Below, in pieces: positions 42,492 to 50,833 of a DNA stretch of 64,000 nt (positions within the stretch are counted from its first letter, which is position 1; every line of letters starts with the position of its first letter). Made by a program: the position numbers and the translations under genes. The stretch spans positions 3,134,501 to 3,198,500 of the forward strand of contig NZ_OY781365.1 in assembly GCF_963676815.1 (NCBI RefSeq). Direction: 5' to 3'. The notes beneath the pieces were generated by a model that did no database searches, was not told the DNA's origin, and worked only from the letters and a program-made list of their open reading frames with translations. The DNA is from an uncultured Draconibacterium sp. (lineage in GTDB: Bacteria; Bacteroidota; Bacteroidia; Bacteroidales; Prolixibacteraceae).

Positions 42492-45400
42492 ATGAAAAAA
42501 CTCGCATTATTGTTAACCGCTGTATTTTTATTTTCAACAGTGGCCTTTTCTAAAAAGAAAGAAGAGGAGAAAAAAGAAGAAGCCAAGCCTTTTGTTAATT
42601 CGGGGCTGGTTAGTGGCCTGAAATGGCGAAGTATTGGTCCGGCATGGGCAAGCGGCCGGATTGCTGATTTTGCTGTAAATCCCAATAATCACAGTGAATA
42701 TTATGTTGCCGTTGCTTCGGGTAACGTGTGGAAAACCACGAATAACGGAACTACATTTAAACCGATATTCGATAATTACGGTTCGTATTCAACCAGTGTT
42801 GTTGTGCTCGATCCGAATAACACGAATGTAGTTTGGGTAGGTACCGGCGAAAATAACCACCAGCGTGCGCTGGGGTATGGCGATGGTGTGTATAAATCGC
42901 TCGACGGCGGAAAGTCGTTTAAAAATATGGGCCTGAAAGAAAGCCGGCAAATTGGTGGAATCGTTATTGATCCGCGAAATTCTGACGTTGTTTTCGTAGC
43001 AGCTGAAGGTTCGGCATGGGGACCGAGCGAGGAGCGTGGCCTCTACAAAAGTATCGACGGTGGCGAAACCTGGAACAAAGTGCTGGAGATTAGCGAAAAC
43101 ACAGGAGTAAATAATGTGGTTCTGGATCCTTCGAATCCGGATATTATGTACGCAACATCAGAGCAGCGCCGCAGAACATCATTCACAAAAATTGGTGGAG
43201 GACCAGAATCGGCCGTTTATAAAAGTACCGATGGTGGCGAAAACTGGCGCAAGATTATGAAAGGACTGCCTTCGGTTGATATTGGCGGAATGGGAATTGA
43301 TGTTTCGCCGGTTGATCCGAATTACGTTTACCTTATTATGGAAGCTGCCGAAGATAAAGGTGGTTTTTTCCGCTCGACCGATAAAGGCGAAAGCTGGTCG
43401 AAAATGAGTGATCACCACTCAAGCGGCCAGTATTATAACGAAATTGTTTGCGATCCGGTCGATAAAGACAAAGTATATTCAACCGAAACATACTCTTTTG
43501 TTACCGACGACGGTGGTAAAAGCTGGAACCGTATTCCAAACCCTGGCCGCCACGTTGACGACCATGCCATTTGGATCGATCCAATCGATACCGACCACTT
43601 TATTATTGGAGGCGACGGTGGTATATACGAAACCTGGGATGCCGGGACTACTTTCGATTTTAAAGAGAATTTGCCAATTACGCAGTTTTACCGAGTTTAC
43701 CTCGACGATGCCGAGCCGTTTTACAACGTTTACGGAGGAACACAAGATAATAACTCAATGGGTGGACCTTCGCAAACCACCAGCCGAAGCGGTGTTATCA
43801 ACGACGAATGGTTCCCAACGCTTGGTGGCGATGGATTTTGGGGAGCTATCGAGCCCGGAAATCCTGACATTGTTTACTCAGAATACCAGTATGGAAATGT
43901 GTACCGTTACGATAAAAAGAGTGGCGAAAGTATAAATGTTAAACCGCGCGAAAGAAAAGATGAGTTGACTTACAAATGGAACTGGAACACGCCATTGTTT
44001 ATCAGTCCGCACAAGAAGACTCGTTTATACATGGCCGCCAACAAGGTTTTCCGAAGTGAAGACCGTGGTAATACATGGGAGGTGATCAGCGATGACCTGA
44101 CAGCTCAGATTGATCGCACATCCATTCCGGTAATGGGAAAATACTGGCCGGCCGAGGCTGTGGTTCGCGATGTTTCTACATCACAGTGGGGAACCATTGT
44201 TGCGCTTGAAGAATCGAAATTGCAGGAAGGATTGTTGTATGTCGGAACTGACGACGGTGTTATTTCGGTTACTGAAGATGGTGAAAACTGGACACAGGTA
44301 AAATCATTTTCAGGAGTACCGGAATTGACTATTGTTAGCGACTTATGTGCCGACCGTTTTGACGCCAATGTGGTTTATGCCACTTTCGATAACCTGAAAC
44401 GCGACGACTTTAAACCTTACGTTTATAAGAGTACCGACAAAGGAAAAACATGGACTTCTATCTCGGGGAACTTACCTGAAAATGGTTCGGTGCATACAAT
44501 CATGCAGGATTTTGTTCGCCCTGAATTATTGTTTGTTGGAACAGAATTTGGCATCTTTTTCACTGTTGACAATGGCGAAAACTGGGTTCAATTAAAATCA
44601 GGAATGCCAACCATTCCGGTTTTCGACATTGCTATTCAGGAACGCGAAACCGATTTGGTTGCAGCTACCTTTGGTCGTGGTTTTTATATCATGGACGATT
44701 ATAGTCCGTTGCGCAAAGTTTCTGCCGACCTGGAAAATACCGAAGCTGAGATCTTCCCGATAAAAGATGCGTTGATGTTCGCACAGACCAGTGGTAAAAG
44801 CAACCAGGGAAGTACATACTTTACAGCTAAGAACCCGGAATACGGTGCAACTTTTACCTATTACCTAAACGAAGTGCCAAAAACACAAAAACAACTTCGC
44901 AGAGAGGAAGAGAAAGAATTGTTTAAAGAAGGAAAACCGATTCCGCAACCTACCTGGCGCGAATTGCAATTGGAAGGTCAGCAGGAAAAATCGCATCTGA
45001 TATTTACGATTTATGATAACGATGGAAATGTAATCGATCAGTTTACAAAAGCACCATCGAAAGGTATTAACCGCGTGAACTGGAATATGACATATGCGGC
45101 TACAGCAAATGCTCGCATTCGCGATAAATACAATCCGATAACCAGCGCCGGACGTGGAATAATGGTAATGCCCGGAACCTACAAAGTGGGCATGAAATTG
45201 TGGCACGAAGGCGAATTGACTGAATTGGTTGAGCCGGTTTCGTTTACCTGCAAAAAGTTGAACAACACCGTATTACCGGCCGAAGATTATAATGAAAATG
45301 TAGAGTTTGCTGATAAAGTGAATAAACTGGCACTGGCAGTTGTTGGAACCAACCGAATGATAGGCGAAACAACCGATAAAGTGGAGAAAATAAAACAAGC

Positions 45401-45764
45401 TATTTATGCTACTCCGGGAGCCAGCCAGGAATTGATGGATAAAGCCCGCGCAATAGGAATTGAGCTGGAAGCGCTGAACTTTAAAATGGAAGGTGTTCCT
45501 GCAAAAGCCAGTGGGGAAGAAGTTCCTCCGGCACAGGTTCCGCTGAATGATCGCTTGAGTGTGGTTACATACACACACATGGGATCGACAACGGGAATTA
45601 CTACTACCGAAAAGCAGGCTTATGAAATTCTGAAAGAGGAATTTCCAACTGTTTTAGAAGCATTGAAAAATATTGTTGAAAAAGAAGTTCCGGCATTGGA
45701 AGCTGAACTCAACAAGCTAAATGCACCATGGACTCCGGGACGTTTGCCGGAATGGAAAGAGTAA
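42492..45764 (+). CDS. Large secreted VPS10/BNR-repeat (sortilin-like beta-propeller) protein
   Basis: 1090 residues with a signal peptide (MKKLALLLTAVFLFSTVAFS) followed by a Lys/Glu-rich spacer. About residues 35-740 contain many Asp-box type repeats: YKSLDGGKSFKNM, YKSIDGGETWNKV, YKSTDGGENWRKI, FRSTDKGESWSKM, YKSTDKGKTWTSI, VDNGENWVQL. These form one or two beta-propellers as in sortilin and xyloglucanase-like proteins. The last 350 residues include a beta domain (GKPIPQPTWRELQ, MPGTYKVGMKLW) and a helical tail. Such proteins are common in Bacteroidota and often called glycosyl hydrolase, but no catalytic residues can be assigned; function unknown. Confidence 0.85.
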   Translation: MKKLALLLTAVFLFSTVAFSKKKEEEKKEEAKPFVNSGLVSGLKWRSIGPAWASGRIADFAVNPNNHSEYYVAVASGNVWKTTNNGTTFKPIFDNYGSYSTSVVVLDPNNTNVVWVGTGENNHQRALGYGDGVYKSLDGGKSFKNMGLKESRQIGGIVIDPRNSDVVFVAAEGSAWGPSEERGLYKSIDGGETWNKVLEISENTGVNNVVLDPSNPDIMYATSEQRRRTSFTKIGGGPESAVYKSTDGGENWRKIMKGLPSVDIGGMGIDVSPVDPNYVYLIMEAAEDKGGFFRSTDKGESWSKMSDHHSSGQYYNEIVCDPVDKDKVYSTETYSFVTDDGGKSWNRIPNPGRHVDDHAIWIDPIDTDHFIIGGDGGIYETWDAGTTFDFKENLPITQFYRVYLDDAEPFYNVYGGTQDNNSMGGPSQTTSRSGVINDEWFPTLGGDGFWGAIEPGNPDIVYSEYQYGNVYRYDKKSGESINVKPRERKDELTYKWNWNTPLFISPHKKTRLYMAANKVFRSEDRGNTWEVISDDLTAQIDRTSIPVMGKYWPAEAVVRDVSTSQWGTIVALEESKLQEGLLYVGTDDGVISVTEDGENWTQVKSFSGVPELTIVSDLCADRFDANVVYATFDNLKRDDFKPYVYKSTDKGKTWTSISGNLPENGSVHTIMQDFVRPELLFVGTEFGIFFTVDNGENWVQLKSGMPTIPVFDIAIQERETDLVAATFGRGFYIMDDYSPLRKVSADLENTEAEIFPIKDALMFAQTSGKSNQGSTYFTAKNPEYGATFTYYLNEVPKTQKQLRREEEKELFKEGKPIPQPTWRELQLEGQQEKSHLIFTIYDNDGNVIDQFTKAPSKGINRVNWNMTYAATANARIRDKYNPITSAGRGIMVMPGTYKVGMKLWHEGELTELVEPVSFTCKKLNNTVLPAEDYNENVEFADKVNKLALAVVGTNRMIGETTDKVEKIKQAIYATPGASQELMDKARAIGIELEALNFKMEGVPAKASGEEVPPAQVPLNDRLSVVTYTHMGSTTGITTTEKQAYEILKEEFPTVLEALKNIVEKEVPALEAELNKLNAPWTPGRLPEWKE

Positions 45765-45796
45765 ATAGGTTACGAGATTAATAGTTTTGAGCTTGT

Positions 45797-45837
45797 CCCT
45801 CTTTTCAAAGGAGGGCGTCCCAATGCAATGGGGACGG
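45797..45837. repeat. Two adjacent palindromes, possible dispersed intergenic element
   Basis: CCTC...GAGG around TTTTCAAAG (45797-45815) is followed by CGTCCC / GGGACG around AATGCAATG (45816-45837). The element lies between the VPS10/BNR gene and its terminator. It resembles short two-hairpin intergenic repeats known in many bacterial genomes; other copies must be sought outside this window. Confidence 0.4.
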
Positions 45838-45851
45838 TGGATTAAATAAAG

Positions 45852-45888
45852 AATGCCATCTGTTTTTATAAGCAGGTGGCATTTTTTT
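45852..45888. terminator. Terminator between the VPS10/BNR gene and the convergent regulator
   Basis: Stem AATGCCATCTG (45852-45862) / CAGGTGGCATT (45873-45883, one G.U pair), followed by T (45882-45888). It serves the plus-strand gene and may also serve the minus strand. Confidence 0.87.
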
Positions 45889-45895
45889 ATTCCCC

Positions 45896-46546
45896 TTAAA
45901 TAATGCGTTTCCTTTTTGCTATTTCTATGGCTTCAACTTTAGAGTGGACCTGCAATTTTTTGTAGATGTTTTCGATGTGCCTGCGCACTGTGGATGGCGA
46001 TATAATCAGGTTATCGGCTATTGATGTATAGGGGAGCCCCACAGCTAATTGTTCCAACACTTCAATCTCGCGGCCTGAGAGCTTCACGGTATCTTCGTCG
46101 TTGTTGGTTTTTATTGACAAGGGACTGCGAAGTAGGTTCAGCGTTTTTAATGCAATCGAGGGGGTCATTGCAGCACCTCCTTCCAGCGTTTGTAAAATGG
46201 CATTGTAAAGTTCCTGCGGAGGAGTTTCTTTTAACAAATACCCATCAGCACCCGACTGAATAGCTTTAAATATATTTTCATCATCGTCGAAAACGGTTAG
46301 CATAATAATCTTAATCTGCGGGTATTTTTGTTTGATTAGGGCTGTGGCTTCAATGCCATTCAATCGGGGCATTTCAATATCCATCAGAATGAGTTTTACA
46401 CGCGCATCAACTTCCAGTTTGTCCAGACACTGGGCACCATTATTGGCAGTAAACCCAATTGTAATATCAGTATAAAACGAAAGTTTGTCTTTTACACTTT
46501 TAATCAGGAAGTTATTATCGTCAATAATAGCTATTCGAGTATTCAT
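45896..46546 (-). CDS. NarL/FixJ-type response regulator
   Basis: 216 residues. Receiver domain about 3-120: IAIIDDNNFLI, phosphorylated Asp in LILMDIEMPRLNG, MLTVFDDDENIFKAIQSGADGYLLKE. LuxR-type helix-turn-helix about 150-212: VKLSGREIEVLEQLAVGLPYTSIADNLIISPSTVRRHIENIYKKL. It is transcribed after the TPR kinase gene with a 7-base gap, so it is the cognate partner. The target genes are not visible; the adjacent VPS10/BNR gene or the unknown secreted protein at 48998 are candidates only by position. Confidence 0.95.
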   Translation of the reverse strand: MNTRIAIIDDNNFLIKSVKDKLSFYTDITIGFTANNGAQCLDKLEVDARVKLILMDIEMPRLNGIEATALIKQKYPQIKIIMLTVFDDDENIFKAIQSGADGYLLKETPPQELYNAILQTLEGGAAMTPSIALKTLNLLRSPLSIKTNNDEDTVKLSGREIEVLEQLAVGLPYTSIADNLIISPSTVRRHIENIYKKLQVHSKVEAIEIAKRKRII

Positions 46547-46553
46547 GGTTTGT

Positions 46554-48395
46554 TTAATTAACTTTGAATGAGATGCTTGTTTTATTTTTCGGGATAGAGA
46601 TTACTGAGAGTTCTTCACCAAGTTCCTGCGCTCGTTTACGCATATTCAAAAGTCCGTTGCCAGGTTCTATTTCATTTTCAACAAAACCTTTTCCATTATC
46701 TTCAATCAAAAAATATACAGCATTTTCTTGTTTGCTGATTTGGATTAGTATGTGGTTGGCATCGGCATATTTTAATGCGTTATTAGTTGCTTCCTGGATG
46801 ATACGAAAGATGTTTAAACCCTGCAACGAAGTAAACTGCACTTCTTCAGAACTCGTTATAGTGTTTTCTACCGAAATGTCGATATTAGGATAGAACTGTT
46901 TCGCTTTCCCGATGAAATTAGCAATTCGTGCTTGCAGGTCATCAATACTAACCCCCGATTTATTCATCGCCCAGATCGTATCCCGTAACTCCTGTATGGT
47001 TTCTTTGGCAAACGATCCGATATTGTCCAGCCGGTGTGTCACCTGATCATTTTTATCCGAGATAAAGAATTTGACAGTGTCAATGGCCGAAACAATGAAC
47101 GATAGTTGCGCCCCGATGTTATCATGCAAATCGCGCGAAATGGCAAGTCTTTGTTCCTGCAACCTGTTTTGGTTTTTAATTTTCTCCATTGCCAATCGAA
47201 GTTCACTGTCCTTTTGCTGTTTAATGTTTTTCAAGGTTTGTTGTTTATACAACAGAAAACCAATGAGACTAATAATAATTAGCAATGATGAGAGTCCGGA
47301 AATCCATAAGTTTCTGCTTTTTAAACTCAGTTCGTGCTCTGCAATAATTGCCCGCTGTGTCAGTATTGCTTTTTCCTTTTCAGCGGTTTCATAACGAGCT
47401 GTTATTTCTTCAACATCTTTCAGTTTTTGAGTATTGTACAAGCTGTCATTGAGTATGTTAAATGCCTTAAGATTTTGGTATGCCTTTTCGAAATTTCCCA
47501 ACATTTCATAGTTTTCCATTATTTGCTGATAGTTGTATGTTTGAATATCAGGGAAATTTATTTGTTGGGCCAAAGCGTTGCTTTTTTCATAATATTTAAT
47601 TGATTTTTTGGGCTCATTTATTTCTTTGTATAGTTCGCCTAAGGCTGTGTAGTTAAGCATGATCGCAAATTTTTCACCAACCTCCTCCCGTATTTTGAGT
47701 GCTTCGGTAAGGTAGGTCTCTGCTTTTTCATAATCATGAATAAGCAATTGATTATAGCCCAGAAACTCCAGGGCATAACCGATACCTACCGAGTCTTTTC
47801 GGGCTTGCTGAATGCGTAATGATTTTTCGAAGCGTTCGTTGGCCGTTTTATAATCTCCTGCATCGCGAAAAACCACTCCGCTTTCGTTATTAATGCGGGC
47901 TATTCCTTCCTGGTTATTATCGGCTTCATAAAGCTTTAATGCTTTGTCGTAAAATTCCAGGGCTCTTTTGGGTTGCTCAACTTTTCGGTACAACCTTGCC
48001 ATATCGTCGTAAAGTAGGCCCAGTTTCTCACTGTTTTTTGTCGGCTCAAGCTCTTCCAATGCCTTGTAATAATAAACCGAAGCACTGTCTATATTTCCCT
48101 TTTTACCATAAGCACCTCCAATGGTTCGCAAAAAATCGCCTTTGTTAATCCGATCGTTTTGCTGCCTGGCCAGTTTGTAGCCAAAGCGAGCCAGTTGTAA
48201 CGCTTCTTCATATTGTGTGGTGTAAATTTCCTTTATGTTTTCCTGAATCACTTCAACCTTTAAATCATAGTTATCTTGCTTTTGTACGTGCTGTATAATG
48301 CTATCAGCCGAAAGACTTGTTTGTGCGAATGAATTAAAAACAATGAGTGCGAAAAAGGTGGTAAATAGTGTTTTCCCAAATGTCATTTTATTCAC
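46554..48395 (-). CDS. TPR-repeat sensor histidine kinase (HisKA_3 type)
   Basis: 613 residues. Signal peptide or first membrane segment (about 1-25), a periplasmic stretch of about seven TPR-like repeats (about 60-330; for example SASVYYYKALEEL, ALEFYDKALKLYE, AETYLTEALKIREE, SIKYYEKSNALAQ), one membrane segment (WISGLSSLLIIISLIGFLLY, about 363-382), then the DHp helix with SRDLHDNIGAQLSF (His about 421) and an HATPase with ATNNALKYADANHI and IEDNGKGF. A periplasmic TPR sensor linked to a NarL-type regulator is a common Bacteroidota design; the ligand is unknown. Confidence 0.93.
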   Translation of the reverse strand: MNKMTFGKTLFTTFFALIVFNSFAQTSLSADSIIQHVQKQDNYDLKVEVIQENIKEIYTTQYEEALQLARFGYKLARQQNDRINKGDFLRTIGGAYGKKGNIDSASVYYYKALEELEPTKNSEKLGLLYDDMARLYRKVEQPKRALEFYDKALKLYEADNNQEGIARINNESGVVFRDAGDYKTANERFEKSLRIQQARKDSVGIGYALEFLGYNQLLIHDYEKAETYLTEALKIREEVGEKFAIMLNYTALGELYKEINEPKKSIKYYEKSNALAQQINFPDIQTYNYQQIMENYEMLGNFEKAYQNLKAFNILNDSLYNTQKLKDVEEITARYETAEKEKAILTQRAIIAEHELSLKSRNLWISGLSSLLIIISLIGFLLYKQQTLKNIKQQKDSELRLAMEKIKNQNRLQEQRLAISRDLHDNIGAQLSFIVSAIDTVKFFISDKNDQVTHRLDNIGSFAKETIQELRDTIWAMNKSGVSIDDLQARIANFIGKAKQFYPNIDISVENTITSSEEVQFTSLQGLNIFRIIQEATNNALKYADANHILIQISKQENAVYFLIEDNGKGFVENEIEPGNGLLNMRKRAQELGEELSVISIPKNKTSISFKVN

Positions 48396-48476
48396 GATTA
48401 GTAGTTGCCTTTAATGTTCTAAATGGTTATGTCGGGCTTATAATAGAAAAATAATAGTATTTAGTTATTGGCTTAA

Positions 48477-48839
48477 TTAACGATTTGAATAATAACTATG
48501 TTCAGTTTTTAGCAGTTTTAATGTGGTGTGAAACATGTTTTTAAAGTTCTTTGTCAGCAACTCTGTTTTAGAATTGGGTAACTTTTGCCCGTTCACAGTT
48601 TCAGGAAATTTTTGTTCGAGTTCCAGCAAGCGCGTATTGATTATGGAATGGAGTTGTTTTTCGAGTTCAAAATTATCTTGTGCATTCTCCTCGGCTTCTG
48701 CAAGTTTTCTATCCTGAGTTTGTAGATCTTTCCTAAACTTTTTCAGGCCACTTCGTAGATAAAAATACTTTCGCACCAGAAAAAGAAACAGGCAGAGCAA
48801 GCCAGTAATAAGTGTGAATAATAAGACTAAAGCGATCAT
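48477..48839 (-). CDS. Small membrane-anchored coiled-coil protein, unknown function
   Basis: 120 residues: one N-terminal membrane segment (IALVLLFTLITGLLCLFLFLV, about 2-22), a basic stop-transfer (RKYFYLRSGLKKFRK), then a charged coiled coil (KDLQTQDRKLAEAEENAQDNFELEKQLHSI) and a short helical tail. No family recognised. It lies 81 bases upstream of, and on the same strand as, the TPR kinase gene, so a link is possible. Confidence 0.65.
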   Translation of the reverse strand: MIALVLLFTLITGLLCLFLFLVRKYFYLRSGLKKFRKDLQTQDRKLAEAEENAQDNFELEKQLHSIINTRLLELEQKFPETVNGQKLPNSKTELLTKNFKNMFHTTLKLLKTEHSYYSNR

Positions 48840-48900
48840 ACTATTTGTTTTTGTTCACTTCAGCGAAAGAAGCAATCATTAGTTTCTGAAGCAGCAGTTA

Positions 48901-48955
48901 CTTTTAATAAAAACAGCCTCAAACGTACTGCAATTGTATACCGTACATTTGGGCT
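48901..48955 (-). terminator. Terminator of the 48998-50119 gene
   Basis: Imperfect stem AGCCTCAAACGTAC / GTACATTTGGGCT (48915-48928 / 48943-48955; one G.U pair and one bulge), followed on the minus strand by GTTTTTATT. Confidence 0.65.
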
Positions 48956-48997
48956 GAAATGTTTCTGAGGATAAACATTAGTATTTTTATGGGGTGA

Positions 48998-50119
48998 TTA
49001 GTTTTTGAAAAACTTGTCTTTAAACTCGCCAACGTGGTGCTTTAAAAATGTTTGAAGCGCCTGTTCAACGCCGTTTTCGTATTTGCCGGCATCAGCTTTA
49101 ATCAAGGCAGTATTTTCTACCGAAATATCTTCAGTGCGGTACATTTTACCGAAAGCAGTTTCCACGCCAAGGTAGCTATTTTGGGTTTTAGCATACGACT
49201 GAACTTTTTCCTGGCCAACCACACCATTAATGGTTAAATCTTTTTTAAGCACGCCAGTATAGGTCCCAAGTGCCGACCCTCCAATCTTGTTTCTTCCGGC
49301 AACAAAATCGATGGCAGTGCGTGCGGTCGCAGTATATTCCTTATTCTTCGATGCAGTGATTCCAATTTTGTCAGTGAAACTGTTTTTGCCGCTAGCCATG
49401 CGGCTGGTTAGTGCATCGTAAGCACTCAGGCGCAGATTGGTATTGGCTGTAAGTTTTGCTCCGTTACCCTGGTAAGGTTTATTCACATCTAAAAATAACA
49501 CGTACATGTCGGCATTTACAATGGTTGCATCATTCAGGTCGCGCGAAAGTTTCGAATAGCTCATAATCTCATCCTGCCTGTCAGCCAACCCAATAACGCT
49601 AAACATTCCTTCGCGTTTAACTTTGCCCGAGTTGTTAAATCCTTTTACAAAAAAAGTGGTGTTCGATGGATAAACTGTAACTACTCCCGGCGCTTCCGAA
49701 AGGCTCATTTCCATATTGTCAATGCGTTCGTAATTCTCGTAATAAGGGGTGTTTGCTGCTGCTTCGGGATTTAACACATTAAAACCACTGGCTTTCAGCT
49801 CGGCCACAAACTCTTGGTACGCTTCATCGGTAATTTGTTGTAAGGTTGAGGCCGGTATATCAAGACCCACCGCCAACGATGCTTTAGTGTCGCCTGACAA
49901 CATTTTGTTGGCAAAACCCCCTTTTGTTGAAGCAGACCGGAGATTGTACAACTGAAAATTGACTGAAAAATTAGCAATGTATACATCTTTCGAAGGGAAT
50001 TTTCTGGGCCCATAAGCTCCTCTGTCTTCCTTGGGCGTAAAATCTCCTAAAGTTTGTGCAATAACCGCAGTTGTAAAACCAAATAATAAGGCAATGGTAA
50101 TGATAAAACGTGTTTTCAT
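48998..50119 (-). CDS. Secreted protein of unknown function
   Basis: 373 residues with a clear signal peptide (MKTRFIITIALLFGFTTAVIAQ), so periplasmic or beyond. After cleavage: a short linker (DFTPKEDRGAYGPRKF), a mixed alpha/beta region with GLDIPASTLQQITDEAYQEFVAELKASGFNVL (about 95-130), and several beta segments (ADMYVLFLDVNK, TAIDFVAGRNKIG) ending in a helical tail. I do not recognise the family. Flanked by divergent blaI and the two-component genes; its own terminator suggests a monocistronic gene. Confidence 0.75.
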   Translation of the reverse strand: MKTRFIITIALLFGFTTAVIAQTLGDFTPKEDRGAYGPRKFPSKDVYIANFSVNFQLYNLRSASTKGGFANKMLSGDTKASLAVGLDIPASTLQQITDEAYQEFVAELKASGFNVLNPEAAANTPYYENYERIDNMEMSLSEAPGVVTVYPSNTTFFVKGFNNSGKVKREGMFSVIGLADRQDEIMSYSKLSRDLNDATIVNADMYVLFLDVNKPYQGNGAKLTANTNLRLSAYDALTSRMASGKNSFTDKIGITASKNKEYTATARTAIDFVAGRNKIGGSALGTYTGVLKKDLTINGVVGQEKVQSYAKTQNSYLGVETAFGKMYRTEDISVENTALIKADAGKYENGVEQALQTFLKHHVGEFKDKFFKN

Positions 50120-50356
50120 ATCTTTTTATACTTTATTTTATGCAATTTTACCCATAAGAGGCGTCCTGAAAAATAGGGCAGATGCCCCATTTTTGCATGC
50201 AGCAAGCTGGATGTAATAAAATATTGAATGGATATTAATTCGTGAAATGGAACAACACTCAAAGTACAAACATTGGATTGCGGCCCGGTATAACTGGAGC
50301 ATGGATTGAAAATCCGAATAGGATTATTCTGAACATCTATGGGCAACTATGAAAAA

Positions 50357-50409
50357 TAGTTTAAAAACTATAAATAGTAGTTATGTAACTAAAAAATATA
50401 GTTATATTT
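50357..50409 (+). promoter_or_regulatory. Probable BlaI operator: clustered palindromes over the blaI promoter
   Basis: TAGTTTAAAAACTA (50357-50370) and TAGTTATGTAACTA (50378-50391) share the form TAGTTnnnnAACTA, with centres 21 bases apart, i.e. two helical turns. A smaller palindrome ACTATAAATAGT (50367-50378) bridges them, and AAATATA/TATATTT (50394-50409) covers the -7 element. BlaI/MecI/CopY repressors bind dyads of this kind at their own promoter, so autoregulation is likely. Confidence 0.7.
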
Positions 50410-50410
50410 G
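50403..50410 (+). promoter_or_regulatory. -7 promoter element of blaI
   Basis: TATATTTG, exact TAnnTTTG match, embedded in the fourth palindrome of the operator and 56 bases before the ATG. Confidence 0.6.
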
Positions 50411-50465
50411 TTTTGTGCTCTGTGAATGACATTCCAAATTAATTCAATTCTTTAAAGTCTTAGAA

Positions 50466-50831
50466 ATGAAAAAGCTTACACCAAAAGAAGAAGAAATCCT
50501 TAGTTTGTTTTGGGAGAAAGGCCCCATGTTTGTAAAAGAACTGAAGGAATTCTATTCAGACCAGAAACTGCACTACAACACACTCTCAACCATGGTTAGG
50601 ACGATGGAAGAAAAAGGATTCATTACGCACGAAAAGTTTGGAAATACCTATCGCTATTTCGCCGCAGTAACAAAAGAAGATTACAGCAAACAGTCGTTGG
50701 GCAACGTGGTGAAAAAGTATTTTAATAATTCGTACAAAAGTGTTGTATCTGCATTGGTTGAGGAAGAAAACCTCTCTGTTGAGGATTTGCGAAAATTGAT
50801 TTCTGAGATTGAAAACAGCAAAAGCAAGTAA
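50466..50831 (+). CDS. blaI: BlaI/MecI/CopY family transcriptional repressor
   Basis: 121 residues. Winged helix about 3-70 (LTPKEEEILSLFWEKGPMFVKELKEFY, LHYNTLSTMVRTMEEKGFITHEKFGNTYRY) and a C-terminal dimerisation helix pair (SLGNVVKKYFNNSYKSVVSALVEEENLSVEDLRKLI). Members repress their own operon and are cleaved when the partner M56 protease senses a signal. The partner gene starts 2 bases downstream. The palindromes at 50357-50409 are its likely operator. The symbol is used in the family sense; no beta-lactamase gene is nearby. Confidence 0.93.
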   Translation: MKKLTPKEEEILSLFWEKGPMFVKELKEFYSDQKLHYNTLSTMVRTMEEKGFITHEKFGNTYRYFAAVTKEDYSKQSLGNVVKKYFNNSYKSVVSALVEEENLSVEDLRKLISEIENSKSK

Positions 50832-50833
50832 AC

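Noticed and set aside
48944..48951. Plus-strand TACATTTG resembling a promoter
   Set aside because: It is one arm of the terminator hairpin of the minus-strand gene and no plus-strand gene follows.
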